Assembly: GCF_020510685.1 (NCBI RefSeq)
Contig: NZ_CP075185.1
Span: 496,001 to 560,000, forward strand
Direction: 5' to 3'
Source of the DNA: Dechloromonas denitrificans
GTDB taxonomy: Bacteria; Pseudomonadota; Gammaproteobacteria; Burkholderiales; Rhodocyclaceae
DNA: 64,000 nucleotides
The notes below the pieces were generated by a model, which did not search any database, was not told the DNA's origin, and was given only the letters and a program-made list of their open reading frames with translations. This document shows, one piece after another, positions 42,712-52,986 of this stretch (position 1 is its first letter; each line of letters starts with the position of its first letter). A program made the position numbers and the translations under genes.

Positions 42712-43232
42712 TGCTTCAACTCCACGGGGTTCAACTGCTGGCGTCATCCAGAAATACGTGTCGCCAACCAAAATAAAATTATGCGGGCATTGCCAATTTT
42801 GGCGGATGGCTAGGTCGGTTTACCCTGACCATCAAACCGACGAAAAACAGCCTGGAACAGCCGGTCGAGCGAAATATAACTCATAGAAACCCTGATCAGG
42901 CATTGGGTAATCGTTTTGCCAAGACTGCATAATTCCCCGACCTCGAACGCGCCGGTAAAAAATAATGAGAATTAAGTATAGCGTTCGCATAGTTTGCCTG
43001 GGGCGATTGTTTGGGGCGTCGTATAAATCCTGACTGATTTCCCCTTCGCGGCGACGGCCGTTGCCTTGTCTTTTCGACCTGGCATCGCGTCCGGAGCTCG
43101 CTGAGCATCGCTTGGTCCAGGCTGGTGCAATCCGGCCGTGGCTGCTGTTGACGCCTTCGTCGACACGATCTCGCAGCTTAGGGGATTGGCACCCTCGCTC
43201 AGGTGCCGACGATAATAATTTCGAGCGGTGTA

Positions 43233-43259
43233 CTTGAAATCACCAAGTCCCGCCCCTAT
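43233..43259 (+). promoter_or_regulatory. Sigma-32-type heat-shock promoter of groESL
   Basis: CTTGAAA (43233-43239), 13-base spacer, CCCCTAT (43253-43259), close to the RpoH consensus CTTGAAA / CCCCATNT. The CIRCE operator begins three bases downstream. Confidence 0.8.
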
Positions 43260-43261
43260 TA

Positions 43262-43288
43262 TTAGCACTCACCGGAGACGAGTGCTAA
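43262..43288 (+). promoter_or_regulatory. CIRCE operator (HrcA-binding) of groESL
   Basis: TTAGCACTC-N9-GAGTGCTAA, a perfect match to the CIRCE inverted repeat. It lies at the expected transcription start of the sigma-32-type promoter, so HrcA repression and sigma-32 activation would combine. Confidence 0.97.
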
Positions 43289-43375
43289 TAGTCTGCCCGC
43301 TCCGTTCCCGGGTGCGCTCCAGGGCGTGCCGGCCAATTTCCAACTTGTTGAAACTCATTATCAGGAGTCAGCTCT

Positions 43376-43666
43376 ATGAATATCCGTCCTTTGCACGACC
43401 GTGTGATCGTCAAGCGCGTTGAAGCCGAGCGCACCACCGCGTCCGGTATCGTCATTCCCGATTCGGCTGGCGAAAAGCCGGATCAGGGCGAAGTTCTGGC
43501 CGTCGGTCCGGGTAAGCGCGACGACAACGGCAAGCAGGTCGCCCTGGACGTCAAGGTTGGCGACCGCGTTCTGTTCGGCAAGTATGCCGGTCAAGGCGTC
43601 AAGGTTGATGGTCAGGAAGTTCTGGTCATGCGTGAAGAAGACATCATGGGCGTTCTGGTCGCTTAA
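43376..43666 (+). CDS. groS: Co-chaperonin GroES
   Basis: A 96-residue Hsp10 that caps Gro[20 protein letters not shown] is the family opening, followed by the mobile loop (TASGIVIP) and [16 protein letters not shown] precedes the ATG. It is co-transcribed with groL 44 bases downstream. Confidence 0.98.
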   Translation: MNIRPLHDRVIVKRVEAERTTASGIVIPDSAGEKPDQGEVLAVGPGKRDDNGKQVALDVKVGDRVLFGKYAGQGVKVDGQEVLVMREEDIMGVLVA

Positions 43667-43701
43667 GCGCCGTTCGCCTCTAACCCAATTATTTGAATTA
43701 G

Positions 43702-45363
<1,662 letters not shown>

Positions 45364-45392
45364 TGTCCTGCTGAGCCTCGTTGCTCTTCGGA

Positions 45393-45420
45393 AGCCCCGC
45401 CTTGTGCGGGGCTTTTTTTT
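45393..45420 (+). terminator. Rho-independent terminator of groESL
   Basis: AGCCCCGC (45393-45400), loop CTTGT, GCGGGGCT (45406-45413), then eight T. Confidence 0.94.
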
Positions 45421-45572
45421 CGTCCTTTGGAAAGCTCGTTCGCAGATGGGGTTCGGGAGGTGAATTAACCATAAAGGAAACGATTTCGCTCTGTAAGCTG
45501 GTTGTAAGACGCTTCACATAAATTACGCTCTGCAGCAATGCCTCTATAAACAAAATTCTGAGGAGCAAATCA

Positions 45573-45890
45573 ATGTCACAGCACGACGATAGCTACTTGC
45601 AGATTCGGAACAATCCAAAGTTCCAGTCGCTGGTGGCCAAACGTAACCGCTATTCGTTCATCATGAGCGCGCTCATGCTGATCGTGTACTACGGCTACAT
45701 CCTCCTGATCGCCTTTGACAAGGAATGGCTCGCCACCAAGATTGGCGCGGGCTATGTCACCTCCATCGGCATCCCGATGGGTCTGGGGGTCATTCTCTTT
45801 ACCATCATCATCACGGTCGTTTACGTCCGTCGCGCAAACACCGAGTTTGATACCGAGGCAGCCCAGGTTCTCAAGGAGGCCGGCAAGTGA
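45573..45890 (+). CDS. DUF485 family membrane protein (YjcH-like)
   Basis: A 105-residue inner-membrane protein with two helices (about 25-48 and 60-85). It matches the DUF485/YjcH family that always precedes acetate permease genes: [20 protein letters not shown] and [16 protein letters not shown]. Probably an accessory for ActP assembly or activity. Its stop overlaps the actP start (GTGA). Confidence 0.93.
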   Translation: MSQHDDSYLQIRNNPKFQSLVAKRNRYSFIMSALMLIVYYGYILLIAFDKEWLATKIGAGYVTSIGIPMGLGVILFTIIITVVYVRRANTEFDTEAAQVLKEAGK

Positions 45891-47572
45891 ACGCAAACTA
45901 CAAATACATTCTCGGCGGTCTGGCCGCTCTGTTGGCCGCTGGCGCAGCGCTGGCCGCCGGTGCCGATCTCGGGCAAACCACCAAGCAGGCGACCAACTGG
46001 ACGGCTATCGCGATGTTCGGCGGCTTCGTCGGCATCACCCTCTTCATCACCAAGTGGGCGGCTGGCAAAACCAAGACGGCGGCTGACTTCTATACGGCTG
46101 GCGGCGGCATCACCGGCTTCCAGAACGGCCTGGCAATCGCCGGCGACTACATGTCCGCCGCATCCTTCCTGGGTATTTCCGGCCTGGTGTTCGCCAACGG
46201 CTTCGACGGCCTGATCTTCTCGATCGGCTGGTTGGTCGGCTGGCCGGTCATCACCTTCCTGATGGCCGAACGTCTGCGCAACCTCGGCAAGTTCACGTTT
46301 GCCGACGTCGCTGCCTACCGTTTTTCCCAGACCCCGGTTCGCTCCTTTGCCGCTACCGGCTCCCTGGTCGTCGTCGCCTTCTACATGATCGCGCAGATGG
46401 TCGGTGCCGGTCAGTTGATCAAGGTGCTGTTCGGTCTGGAATACACCTACGCCGTGATCATGGTCGGTGCGATCATGATGATGTACGTGCTGTTCGGTGG
46501 TATGACCGCGACGACCTGGGTGCAGATCATCAAGGCCGTCATGCTCTTGACCGGTGCAACCTTCATGGCCGTCACCGTACTGTTCCAGTTCGGTTTCAGC
46601 CCGGAAGCGCTGTTCGCCAAGGCGGTTGAAGTTCACACCAAGCAGGATGCCATCATGTCCCCGGGTGCCCTGATCAAGGATCCGATCTCGGCGATCTCGG
46701 TCGGTATGGCCCTGATGTTCGGTACGGCTGGCCTGCCGCACATCCTGATGCGCTTCTTCACCGTGCCGTCGGCCAAGGAAGCCCGCAAGTCGGTTGCCTG
46801 GGCAACCACCTGGATCGGCTACTTCTACATCCTGACCTTCATCATCGGTTTTGGCGCCATCGTCAATCTGGTACAGAACCCGACCGACTTCTACGTCGGT
46901 GGCGAAATTGCCAAGGGTCTGAAGGGCGGCGGCAACATGGCTGCTATCCATCTGGCCAAGGCGGTTGGCGGCGACGTCTTCCTCGGCTTCATCTCGGCCG
47001 TGGCCTTCGCAACCATCCTGGCCGTTGTGGCTGGTCTGACGCTGTCTGGCGCTTCGGCCGTGTCGCATGACCTGTACGCTACCGTGTTCAAGAAGGGCCA
47101 AGCCACTTCCGAAGACGAACTGCGCGTTTCCAAGATCACCACCCTCTGCCTCGGCGTGCTGGCTGTGGTTCTCGGTATCCTGTTCGAAAAGGAAAACGTT
47201 GCGTACATGGTGATGCTGGCTTTCGCCATCGCTTGTTCCGCCAACTTCCCGGTGCTGTTCATGTCGGTGTTGTGGAAAGACTGCACGACCAAGGGGGCAA
47301 CCATCGGTGGTTTCGTCGGTCTGTTCGCCGCCGTGGCCATGACGGTAATGTCCGCCAACGTGTGGGAAGCTGTGCTGCACAACCCGAAGGGTTCGGCACC
47401 GTTCCCCTACTCTTCACCGGCCATCTTCTCGATGACGCTCGCTTTCTTCACGATCTGGCTCGTGTCCATCCTGGACAACTCCGAGCAGGCCAAGAAGGAA
47501 CGTGCCCTGTTCCCGAACCAGCTGATCCGTTCGGAAACCGGCCTGGGTGCTTCCGGCGCCTCCGGTCACTAA
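45887..47572 (+). CDS. actP: Acetate/cation symporter ActP
   Basis: A 561-residue sodium:solute symporter that imports acetate and other short monocarboxylates. About 13 helices are predicted; the N-terminal AGADLGQ follows a cleaved or leading hydrophobic segment. Family blocks: [27 protein letters not shown] and [15 protein letters not shown] (shortened here to key stretches) are characteristic. Start is GTG at 45887, behind AAGGAGG inside the DUF485 gene. A two-component system lies downstream. Confidence 0.96.
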   Translation: MNANYKYILGGLAALLAAGAALAAGADLGQTTKQATNWTAIAMFGGFVGITLFITKWAAGKTKTAADFYTAGGGITGFQNGLAIAGDYMSAASFLGISGLVFANGFDGLIFSIGWLVGWPVITFLMAERLRNLGKFTFADVAAYRFSQTPVRSFAATGSLVVVAFYMIAQMVGAGQLIKVLFGLEYTYAVIMVGAIMMMYVLFGGMTATTWVQIIKAVMLLTGATFMAVTVLFQFGFSPEALFAKAVEVHTKQDAIMSPGALIKDPISAISVGMALMFGTAGLPHILMRFFTVPSAKEARKSVAWATTWIGYFYILTFIIGFGAIVNLVQNPTDFYVGGEIAKGLKGGGNMAAIHLAKAVGGDVFLGFISAVAFATILAVVAGLTLSGASAVSHDLYATVFKKGQATSEDELRVSKITTLCLGVLAVVLGILFEKENVAYMVMLAFAIACSANFPVLFMSVLWKDCTTKGATIGGFVGLFAAVAMTVMSANVWEAVLHNPKGSAPFPYSSPAIFSMTLAFFTIWLVSILDNSEQAKKERALFPNQLIRSETGLGASGASGH

Positions 47573-47598
47573 GCAACAACAGTTCGCTGTTGCCCAGA

Positions 47599-47624
47599 AG
47601 CCCGGGTTCTCCCGGGCTTTTTTT
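47599..47624 (+). terminator. Rho-independent terminator of actP
   Basis: AGCCCGGG (47599-47606), loop TTCT, CCCGGGCT (47611-47618), followed by a T-run. A second small hairpin with TTCG loop sits directly upstream. Confidence 0.93.
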
Positions 47625-47789
47625 CGTCCTGTTTTTGGGTGGTTTTTTTGTGGCGCGCAGGGCCATGGCAAAAAACAGGGCGCGCGAGTGCACTGCCGAA
47701 ATCGCAGGGCAGTTTATTTGTTAGACTTGCAGGGCTTTGGGGGAAAAAAACGGTAGGGGGCTACCCAGTGCAGGATCGGGCCACCCCCT

Positions 47790-47813
47790 GAGTCGTAACC
47801 GTAGTAACGACTC
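47790..47813. promoter_or_regulatory. Inverted repeat before response-regulator gene
   Basis: GAGTCGT (47790-47796) and ACGACTC (47807-47813) form perfect 7-bp arms. Two GTAAC direct repeats lie inside, nine bases apart, a layout used by OmpR-type regulators. It could be an autoregulatory site or an RNA hairpin. Confidence 0.4.
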
Positions 47814-47896
47814 CGAGGACCATAAAAGGAGAACAGCCCGCGCAGAATAATGCAGCAGGCTTACAAATTTCTTACGCCGGCATAGACAACGACTAC

Positions 47897-48568
47897 ATGC
47901 GCATTCTGATTGCTGAAGACGACGCCATCATCGCCGATGGCCTGGCCCGTTCCCTCCGTCAGGGCGGCTACGCCGTAGACTGGGCACCGAACGGCCTGGA
48001 GGCGGACACCGCTCTGTTGACGGTGTCCTACGATCTGCTGATCCTCGACCTGGGCTTGCCCAAGCTTTCCGGACTGGAGGTGCTGAAGCGTCTGCGCTCC
48101 CGCAGTTCGCAAGTCCCGGTGCTGATCCTGACGGCGCTCGACGGCACCGGCGATCGCGTCAAGGGGCTCGATCTCGGGGCTGACGACTACATGGTCAAAC
48201 CCTTCGAGCTGGCCGAGCTGGAGGCCCGGGTGCGGGCGCTGACGCGGCGCTCGGCCGGGACGACGCCGACCATTCAGTGCGGTCTGCTGACCTACGATCA
48301 GGTCGGTCGCGTGGCGCAGATCCAGGGCGTGACGCTCGATCTTTCTGCCCGCGAAATCGGCCTGCTCGAAGTGTTGCTGACGCGGATGGGCCGTCTGGTC
48401 AGCAAGGATCAGCTGGTCGATCACCTCTGCGGCTGGGGAGAGGAAGTCAGCCACAATGCCATCGAGGTCTATGTGCACCGCCTGCGCAAGAAACTCGAGC
48501 CGGGTGGCGTGAAGATCGCAACCGTACGTGGGCTGGGCTATTGCCTTGAGCGACCGCAAGGCGAATAG
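47897..48568 (+). CDS. OmpR/PhoB-family response regulator (TctD-like)
   Basis: A 223-residue regulator. The receiver domain (1-115) has EDD, the phospho-Asp in LLILDLGLPK, and KPF. The winged-helix DNA-binding domain (125-220) has EVSHNAIEVYVHRLRKKLE and TVRGLGYCL. It resembles TctD. Beginning ATG 47897 lacks a clear Shine-Dalgarno. The kinase gene overlaps its 3' end. Adjacency to actP suggests control of carboxylate uptake, by inference. Confidence 0.93.
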   Translation: MRILIAEDDAIIADGLARSLRQGGYAVDWAPNGLEADTALLTVSYDLLILDLGLPKLSGLEVLKRLRSRSSQVPVLILTALDGTGDRVKGLDLGADDYMVKPFELAELEARVRALTRRSAGTTPTIQCGLLTYDQVGRVAQIQGVTLDLSAREIGLLEVLLTRMGRLVSKDQLVDHLCGWGEEVSHNAIEVYVHRLRKKLEPGGVKIATVRGLGYCLERPQGE

Positions 48569-50054
48569 CCTGCCGTCGCCGGGCTCCGAAACCGAGCGCT
48601 CGCTGTTTGGCGAGATTCTCGACTGGATGCTCGCGCCACTGCTGTTCGTCTGGCCGCTCAGCATTGCCTTCACCCACTACTTTGCCAACAACGTGGCAAA
48701 TTTCCCCTACGATCAGGCCTTGCGCGAGCATGTTGCGGCCATCGCTCGTCAGGTCAAGCTGGTCAATGGCAAGCCCTTGCTGACGCTGCCTGCCTCGACG
48801 CGCGCCTTGTTGCGGGCCGACGAAACCGATAGCGTCTATTTTCACGTGGTGACGCGCAACGGGAAACTGCTGGCCGGCGACAAGGATCTGCCGATGCCCG
48901 ACCTGGCGATTGATGCCGATGTGATGGCTGGCGAGATCTATCTTCGCGATGCCGAATTCAATGGCCAGGATCTGCGTCTCGCCTACACCTATCTGGCCGA
49001 GGCAAACATGCCGAAGGATCGCTGGGTGGTTGTCGAAGTCGCCGAAACCATCGAAAAGCGCAACCAGTTGGCCAACAAGATTGTCGCCAGTGTCATCCTG
49101 CCGCAGTTCATCATCATTCCGCTCGCTGTGATGCTGGTCTGGTTCGGCCTGTCGCGCGGCCTCCGGCCGCTGACCCGCCTGCGCAAAATGATCGAGACGC
49201 GCGATCCGGCCGACCTTTCGCCGATCGCTACGCGACGCGTGCCGGAAGAGTTGGAGCCGCTGGTCGAAGCCTTCAACGAGATGCTTGAGCGGATGAAAAA
49301 GAATGTCGAGGCGCAGCAGCGTTTCGTTGCCGATGCGGCGCACCAGATGCGGACCCCGCTGACCGGTCTGAAAACCCAGGCCCAGTTGGCTTTCCGCGAA
49401 ACCGATCCGGATGCCTTGCGGCACGCGCTACGGCAGATCGCCATGGGCGTCGACCGGGCCGGCCGGCTGGTGAACCAGTTGCTGACGCTGGCCCGCACCG
49501 AAGGGGGCGGCGAGCCGGCGCAGCAGAAGCACGAACCGCTCGACCTGGCGCAGCTGATTCGCGATGTCGTCGAAGACTGGGTGATGGTCGCCATCGAGAA
49601 GGGGATCGACCTTGGCTACGAGTCAGAGGGCCCGGCGATGATTACCGGTAATGCTTTTTTGCTGCGTGAACTGGCGAAAAATCTGGTCGACAATGCCTTG
49701 CGTTATACCCCGTCGGGCGGGCGCGTGACCTGCCGGATCCTCGCCAACCCGAATAGCGTCGTCCTCGAGGTCGAAGATGACGGCGTCGGCATCAGTGAAG
49801 CCGATTCCGAGCTGGTATTCGAGCGCTTTTACCGGGTCAATGATGCGGCCAGCGAAGGCAGTGGGCTGGGGCTCGCCATCGTTCAGGAAATCGCCATGCA
49901 GCACGATTCGAAAGCCAGTCTGCGACCCAACCCGAAGGGGCAGGGGGCGGTGGCGCGAGTGGTCTTCGCCGCCTGGCGACCGCCGGTTCCGCCGCCACCG
50001 CCGCCGGACGATTTTTCCGAGCTCTACCGCCAATCCCCGCCAATCGGTCCCTGA
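48528..50054 (+). CDS. Sensor histidine kinase (TctE-like)
   Basis: A membrane kinase of about 500 residues. Two helices (about 35-55 and 185-210) frame a periplasmic 2CSK_N-type sensor (IYLRDAEFNGQDLRLAYTYL). HAMP-like region, H-box DAAHQMRTPLTGL, N-box LAKNLVDNALRY and GVGISE/GSGLGLAI motifs follow. The tail is proline-rich (PPVPPPPPPDD). The start is uncertain: GTG 48528 overlaps the regulator gene by 41 bases, and TTG 48546 is an alternative in frame. Confidence 0.9.
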   Translation: MGWAIALSDRKANSLPSPGSETERSLFGEILDWMLAPLLFVWPLSIAFTHYFANNVANFPYDQALREHVAAIARQVKLVNGKPLLTLPASTRALLRADETDSVYFHVVTRNGKLLAGDKDLPMPDLAIDADVMAGEIYLRDAEFNGQDLRLAYTYLAEANMPKDRWVVVEVAETIEKRNQLANKIVASVILPQFIIIPLAVMLVWFGLSRGLRPLTRLRKMIETRDPADLSPIATRRVPEELEPLVEAFNEMLERMKKNVEAQQRFVADAAHQMRTPLTGLKTQAQLAFRETDPDALRHALRQIAMGVDRAGRLVNQLLTLARTEGGGEPAQQKHEPLDLAQLIRDVVEDWVMVAIEKGIDLGYESEGPAMITGNAFLLRELAKNLVDNALRYTPSGGRVTCRILANPNSVVLEVEDDGVGISEADSELVFERFYRVNDAASEGSGLGLAIVQEIAMQHDSKASLRPNPKGQGAVARVVFAAWRPPVPPPPPPDDFSELYRQSPPIGP

Positions 50055-50099
50055 GCCAGTTACGGGTTGCCATCAAATCCCCAATTGGTGCGCTTTTGC

Positions 50100-50128
50100 T
50101 TGCGGAGCGCCGACGACCTCGCTATAAT
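50100..50128 (+). promoter_or_regulatory. Sigma-70 promoter of tRNA-Phe
   Basis: TTGCGG (50100-50105), 17-base spacer and a consensus TATAAT (50123-50128), ending 13 bases before the tRNA. Confidence 0.65.
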
Positions 50129-50141
50129 GCGCCCTCCTTTT

Positions 50142-50217
50142 GGCCAATTAGCTCAGTTGGTAGAGCAGCGGATTGAAAATCCGCGTGTCCGTGGTTCGAT
50201 TCCGCGATTGGCCACCA
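50142..50217 (+). tRNA. tRNA-Phe (anticodon GAA)
   Basis: Acceptor GGCCAAT pairs with ATTGGCC. Anticodon stem GCGGA/TCCGC encloses loop TTGAAAA (anticodon GAA). T-loop TTCGATT and encoded ACCA end. Confidence 0.97.
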
Positions 50218-50287
50218 AAAATTCAAGCACTCAACCTCGGCCCCGCGCCGAGGTTCCGGGCTCCTAGGAAGCAAGTGTTATATCGGA

Positions 50288-50363
50288 CGCGGGGTGGAGC
50301 AGTTGGCAGCTCGTCGGGCTCATAACCCGAAGGTCGCAGGTTCAAGTCCTGCCCCCGCAACCA
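50288..50363 (+). tRNA. Initiator tRNA-Met (fMet, anticodon CAT)
   Basis: Starts CGCGGGG and ends CCCCGCA-ACCA, with the C1-A72 mismatch that marks initiator tRNA. The anticodon stem TCGGG/CCCGA has the three G-C pairs next to loop CTCATAA. Confidence 0.96.
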
Positions 50364-50375
50364 AGAAAGTCAACG

Positions 50376-50412
50376 AAGGATCAACTGCTTAACAGCGTTG
50401 GTCCTTTTTTGT
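50376..50412 (+). terminator. Terminator after the tRNA pair
   Basis: AAGGATCAAC (50376-50385) and GTTGGTCCTT (50397-50406) form a 10-bp stem with G-T pairs, followed by a T-run. Confidence 0.8.
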
Positions 50413-50444
50413 TTTTGGGCGTCGCCAGAGCTTGTTGGGTAGCT

Positions 50445-50570
50445 TCAGTCGGTTTTGGCTGATTCCAGCCGGATCTCGAACCTGGTGCTGCCGTCTTGCG
50501 AAAATGCGCAAACCTCGCCGCCATGGGCGCGGGCGATGGAGCGGGTGATCGCCAGGCCGAGCCCGGAGCA
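50445..50570 (-). pseudogene. Truncated histidine-kinase remnant (C-terminal ATPase fragment)
   Basis: On the minus strand a frame ending at 50445 encodes SGLGLAITRSIARAHGG followed by FEIRLE, the G2 box and last strands of a HATPase domain. Upstream of about 50570 the resemblance stops. No H-box, N-box or start codon remains. It is the 3' relic of a sensor kinase (QseC-like form), left between the tRNA pair and the FetA-like gene. Confidence 0.7.
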
Positions 50571-50726
50571 TTGGCGGCTGGAGCGCGGCCGCGAGGAGTA
50601 GGAAGGGGCGTGGCGACAGATGACGGCAACTGCTCGCTTGCCGTCACCTCGGCCCTCGGCGATGGATGCGCCAGGCGAGTCGCGACTACAATTGGTCCGG
50701 TCTCTTGCCGAGAAAGTACGTAAACC

Positions 50727-51332
50727 TTGTCTTGCCTAAGAATCGACCAACTCGTGACGCGACATCTCGGTCCGATTGCGCTCACTGTCGGGGCTGGCGA
50801 ATGCATTTGTCTACGCGGTGCCTCGGGTAGCGGCAAAACGCTGCTGTTGCGCGCCCTGGCCGATCTGGACCCGCACCAGGGCGAGGTTTATCTGAATGGC
50901 GTGGCCTGTTCCACGCACCCCGCTGCCGAATGGCGGTCGGCGGTGTCGCTGGTGATGGCGGAAAGCCAGTGGTGGGCCGAACGGATCGGCGAGCATTTCC
51001 CGGATGGCCTCAATCCGGGCTGGCTGGCCCAGCTCGGCCTGCCGAGGCAGGCGCTGGACTGGGATGTCGCCCGCTGCTCGACTGGCGAACGGCAGCGCCT
51101 GGCCTTATTGCGCAGCTTGATGCGAGGGCCGGCCGTCCTGCTGCTCGATGAGCCGACGGGCAATCTCGACGAAGAGAGTACGCGCCGGGTCGAAGCCCTG
51201 CTCGACGACTATCGGCTGGCCAATCAGGCCGCCCTGCTGTGGGTCAGTCATGACGACCGGCAGGTCGAACGGGTGGCGCAGCGCAGCTATGTGCTGAACG
51301 AAGGCAAACTCGCCGAGGTCGCCGGGCGATGA
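50727..51332 (+). CDS. fetA: ABC transporter ATP-binding protein (FetA/YbbL-like)
   Basis: A 201-residue ATPase subunit. Walker A GASGSGKT, the signature CSTGERQRLALL, Walker B VLLLDEPT and the switch histidine in WVSHDD are all present. It pairs with the UPF0014 permease encoded next (four-base overlap), as in the FetAB iron exporter. The start codon is TTG at 50727, giving MSCLRIDQLV; no ATG is available upstream in frame. Confidence 0.9.
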   Translation: MSCLRIDQLVTRHLGPIALTVGAGECICLRGASGSGKTLLLRALADLDPHQGEVYLNGVACSTHPAAEWRSAVSLVMAESQWWAERIGEHFPDGLNPGWLAQLGLPRQALDWDVARCSTGERQRLALLRSLMRGPAVLLLDEPTGNLDEESTRRVEALLDDYRLANQAALLWVSHDDRQVERVAQRSYVLNEGKLAEVAGR

Positions 51333-52132
51333 ACGTCATAGCGCTGTCGCCGGTCGATCTGAGTGTTGCCGCCCTGCTCATTCTGGCGCTCGCCGGCCTG
51401 TCGCGCCGCATGAGTCTCGGCGTCGAACGGCAACTGCTGCTCGCTGCAGCGCGCAGTACCATACAGCTCTTGTTGATCGGTCTCGTCCTCAAGGCGTTGT
51501 TCGATCATGCCCAACTGTTCTGGGTGGCGCTGATGGCGGCGCTGATGATCGTCGTCGCCGGCCGCGAAGTCATGCTCAGGCAGAAACGTCGCCTGCTCGG
51601 CTGGTGGGGATTCGGCATCGGCACCGTGTCGATGTTCGTCTCGTCATTCACGGTCACCGTCATGGCGCTGCTCATGGTCATCGGGACGACGCCCTGGTAT
51701 GCCCCGCAATACGCCATCCCGCTGCTCGGCATGGTGTTGGGCAACAGCATGAACGGCATTTCGCTCGGTCTCGACCGCCTGACCCAGGATGCCGCCCGGC
51801 AACGACCGATCATTGAAAGCCGCCTGGCGCTCGGCCAAAGCGGGAGTTGTGCGATTGCCGACTGCCGCCGTGAAGCGATCCGGGTCGGCTTGATCCCGAT
51901 CATCAACTCGATGGCCGCCGCCGGTATCGTCAGCCTGCCGGGGATGATGACCGGCCAGATCATGGCCGGTACGCCGCCGGTCGAAGCGGTCAATTACCAG
52001 ATCCTGGTGATGTTCCTGATCGCCGGCGGCACCGGCTTCGGCACCATGGTGGCGGTCAGTTTCGCGGCGCGCCGCCTGTTCGACGAGCGGCAGCGCCTGC
52101 GCCTCGATCGCCTGGGAACGCCAGGGCGCTGA
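51329..52132 (+). CDS. fetB: ABC transporter permease, UPF0014 family (FetB/YbbM-like)
   Basis: A 267-residue inner-membrane protein with about seven helices. LGMVLGNSMNGISLGLDRL and SLPGMMTGQIMAGTPPVEAV are FetB-family blocks. With FetA it forms an exporter linked to iron and oxidative-stress resistance in E. coli; the substrate here is inferred. It overlaps fetA by four bases (ATGA). Confidence 0.93.
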   Translation: MNVIALSPVDLSVAALLILALAGLSRRMSLGVERQLLLAAARSTIQLLLIGLVLKALFDHAQLFWVALMAALMIVVAGREVMLRQKRRLLGWWGFGIGTVSMFVSSFTVTVMALLMVIGTTPWYAPQYAIPLLGMVLGNSMNGISLGLDRLTQDAARQRPIIESRLALGQSGSCAIADCRREAIRVGLIPIINSMAAAGIVSLPGMMTGQIMAGTPPVEAVNYQILVMFLIAGGTGFGTMVAVSFAARRLFDERQRLRLDRLGTPGR

Positions 52133-52145
52133 CCGGCAGGGGCCG

Positions 52146-52433
52146 CTACTCGCGTTGCGCTTCGCCGGCCTCGTAGGCGGCCAGCGTCACCCCGGCATGG
52201 GCCAGCAGGTCGCGCAGCGTCTTGATATCGGTCTTGCTGCAGGTATTGCTGTTGTGCGGGTGGTGGAGGATGGCCTCGACCTTGTTCAAGGTGATCTTGA
52301 AACGGGCGCCATGCGAGGGTTCGACGTCGGCGCCGAGGTGGTTGAGCAGCGACTCTATTTCACGCCAGTGGATGTTGGCGCTTGGCGGGTCCTGGTAGAT
52401 GCTGCGTAGCAGGTGGGCGTGCTTGTGGCTCAT
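52146..52433 (-). CDS. HicA-like (YcfA family) small protein, orphan
   Basis: A 95-residue protein with a HicA-like dsRBD fold signature: WREIESLLNHLGADVEPSHGARFKI, then AILHHPHNSNT with histidines in the usual catalytic strand. HicA toxins cleave mRNA, but no HicB antitoxin is adjacent on either side. It may be an orphan or a non-toxic relative. A GGGAG site precedes the ATG. Confidence 0.75.
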   Translation of the reverse strand: MSHKHAHLLRSIYQDPPSANIHWREIESLLNHLGADVEPSHGARFKITLNKVEAILHHPHNSNTCSKTDIKTLRDLLAHAGVTLAAYEAGEAQRE

Positions 52434-52488
52434 GATCTTGCTCCCACAAATATAGGCCTCACCATTCTATGCCTGCGGCGGGCATTCG

Positions 52489-52986
52489 TCAGGCCAAAAC
52501 GATTTTCAGCAGGGCCAGCGTGAGCAGGGTGTAGCCGGCCGCTACCAGATCGTCGGCCATCACGCCGAAGCCGTTCTTGACGTGCTGGTCGAAGTAGCGG
52601 GCCGGTTGCGGCTTGGTGATGTCGAAATAGCGGAAGAGCATGAAGGCCGCCAGTTGCCAGTAGAAGGTGGCGGGGGTGAGCAGCAGGATCAGCCAGAAGG
52701 GGACGATTTCATCCCAGACGATGCTGCCGTGGTCGGGGTCGCCGATGGCGCGGCCAGTCAGGTCGATGATCCAGATGCCGAGCAGGTAGGCGGCGGCGAA
52801 TGCGGCGAGCAGCGCAAAGTCGGAAAAATACGGGCGGAAGAGCAGAAAGGAGCCCCAAGCGAACAGCGTGCCGAAGGTGCCCGGTGCTTTCGGGGCGAGG
52901 CCGCTGCCGCAGCCGAGCGCCAGGAAATGGGCCGGGCTGGCGAGGAGGAATTTGAGGCTGGGGGCGCCTCTCGATTGCTCAGCCAA
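52489..52986 (-). CDS. pgpA: Phosphatidylglycerophosphatase A
   Basis: A 165-residue membrane phosphatase that makes phosphatidylglycerol. GCGSGLAPKAPGTFGTL is the family's N-terminal block, WDEIVPFW and FDITKPQPARYFD the catalytic acidic motifs. Four helices are predicted. Its start overlaps the thiL stop by eight bases, the usual order thiL-pgpA. Confidence 0.95.
   Translation of the reverse strand: MAEQSRGAPSLKFLLASPAHFLALGCGSGLAPKAPGTFGTLFAWGSFLLFRPYFSDFALLAAFAAAYLLGIWIIDLTGRAIGDPDHGSIVWDEIVPFWLILLLTPATFYWQLAAFMLFRYFDITKPQPARYFDQHVKNGFGVMADDLVAAGYTLLTLALLKIVLA

Larger units (their letters stand above)
42712..43375. other. 664-bp divergent intergenic region between cheY and groES
   Basis: The right end holds the groES promoter and CIRCE operator. 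The left part must hold the chemotaxis promoter, but no clear sigma-28 match was found. AT-rich sequence at 42963-42974 (TAATGAGAATTA) is a small palindrome. Short open frames on the minus strand (42896-43268) have no ribosome-binding site or family resemblance and are not called. Confidence 0.6.
47573..47896. other. 324-bp spacer with terminator and structured leader
   Basis: Holds a UUCG-type hairpin (47577-47592), the actP terminator (47599-47624), and a hairpin-rich leader ahead of the response-regulator gene (about 47752-47813). An 11-codon open frame at 47850-47885 is noted, but its ribosome-binding site is 18 bases away, so it is not called a gene. Confidence 0.6.

Noticed and set aside
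42963..42974. TAATGAGAATTA as a Fur box
   Set aside because: Too short and imperfect against the Fur consensus, and no iron gene is close by.
42896..43268. Minus-strand short frames in the cheY/groES spacer
   Set aside because: No ribosome-binding site, no recognisable domain and atypical composition.
45821..47380. 519-codon minus-strand frame opposite actP
   Set aside because: His/Asp/Gln-rich translation typical of an antisense shadow in GC-rich DNA.
47850..47885. 11-codon leader peptide ahead of the response regulator
   Set aside because: The nearest Shine-Dalgarno is 18 bases away, so translation is doubtful; kept only as a note.
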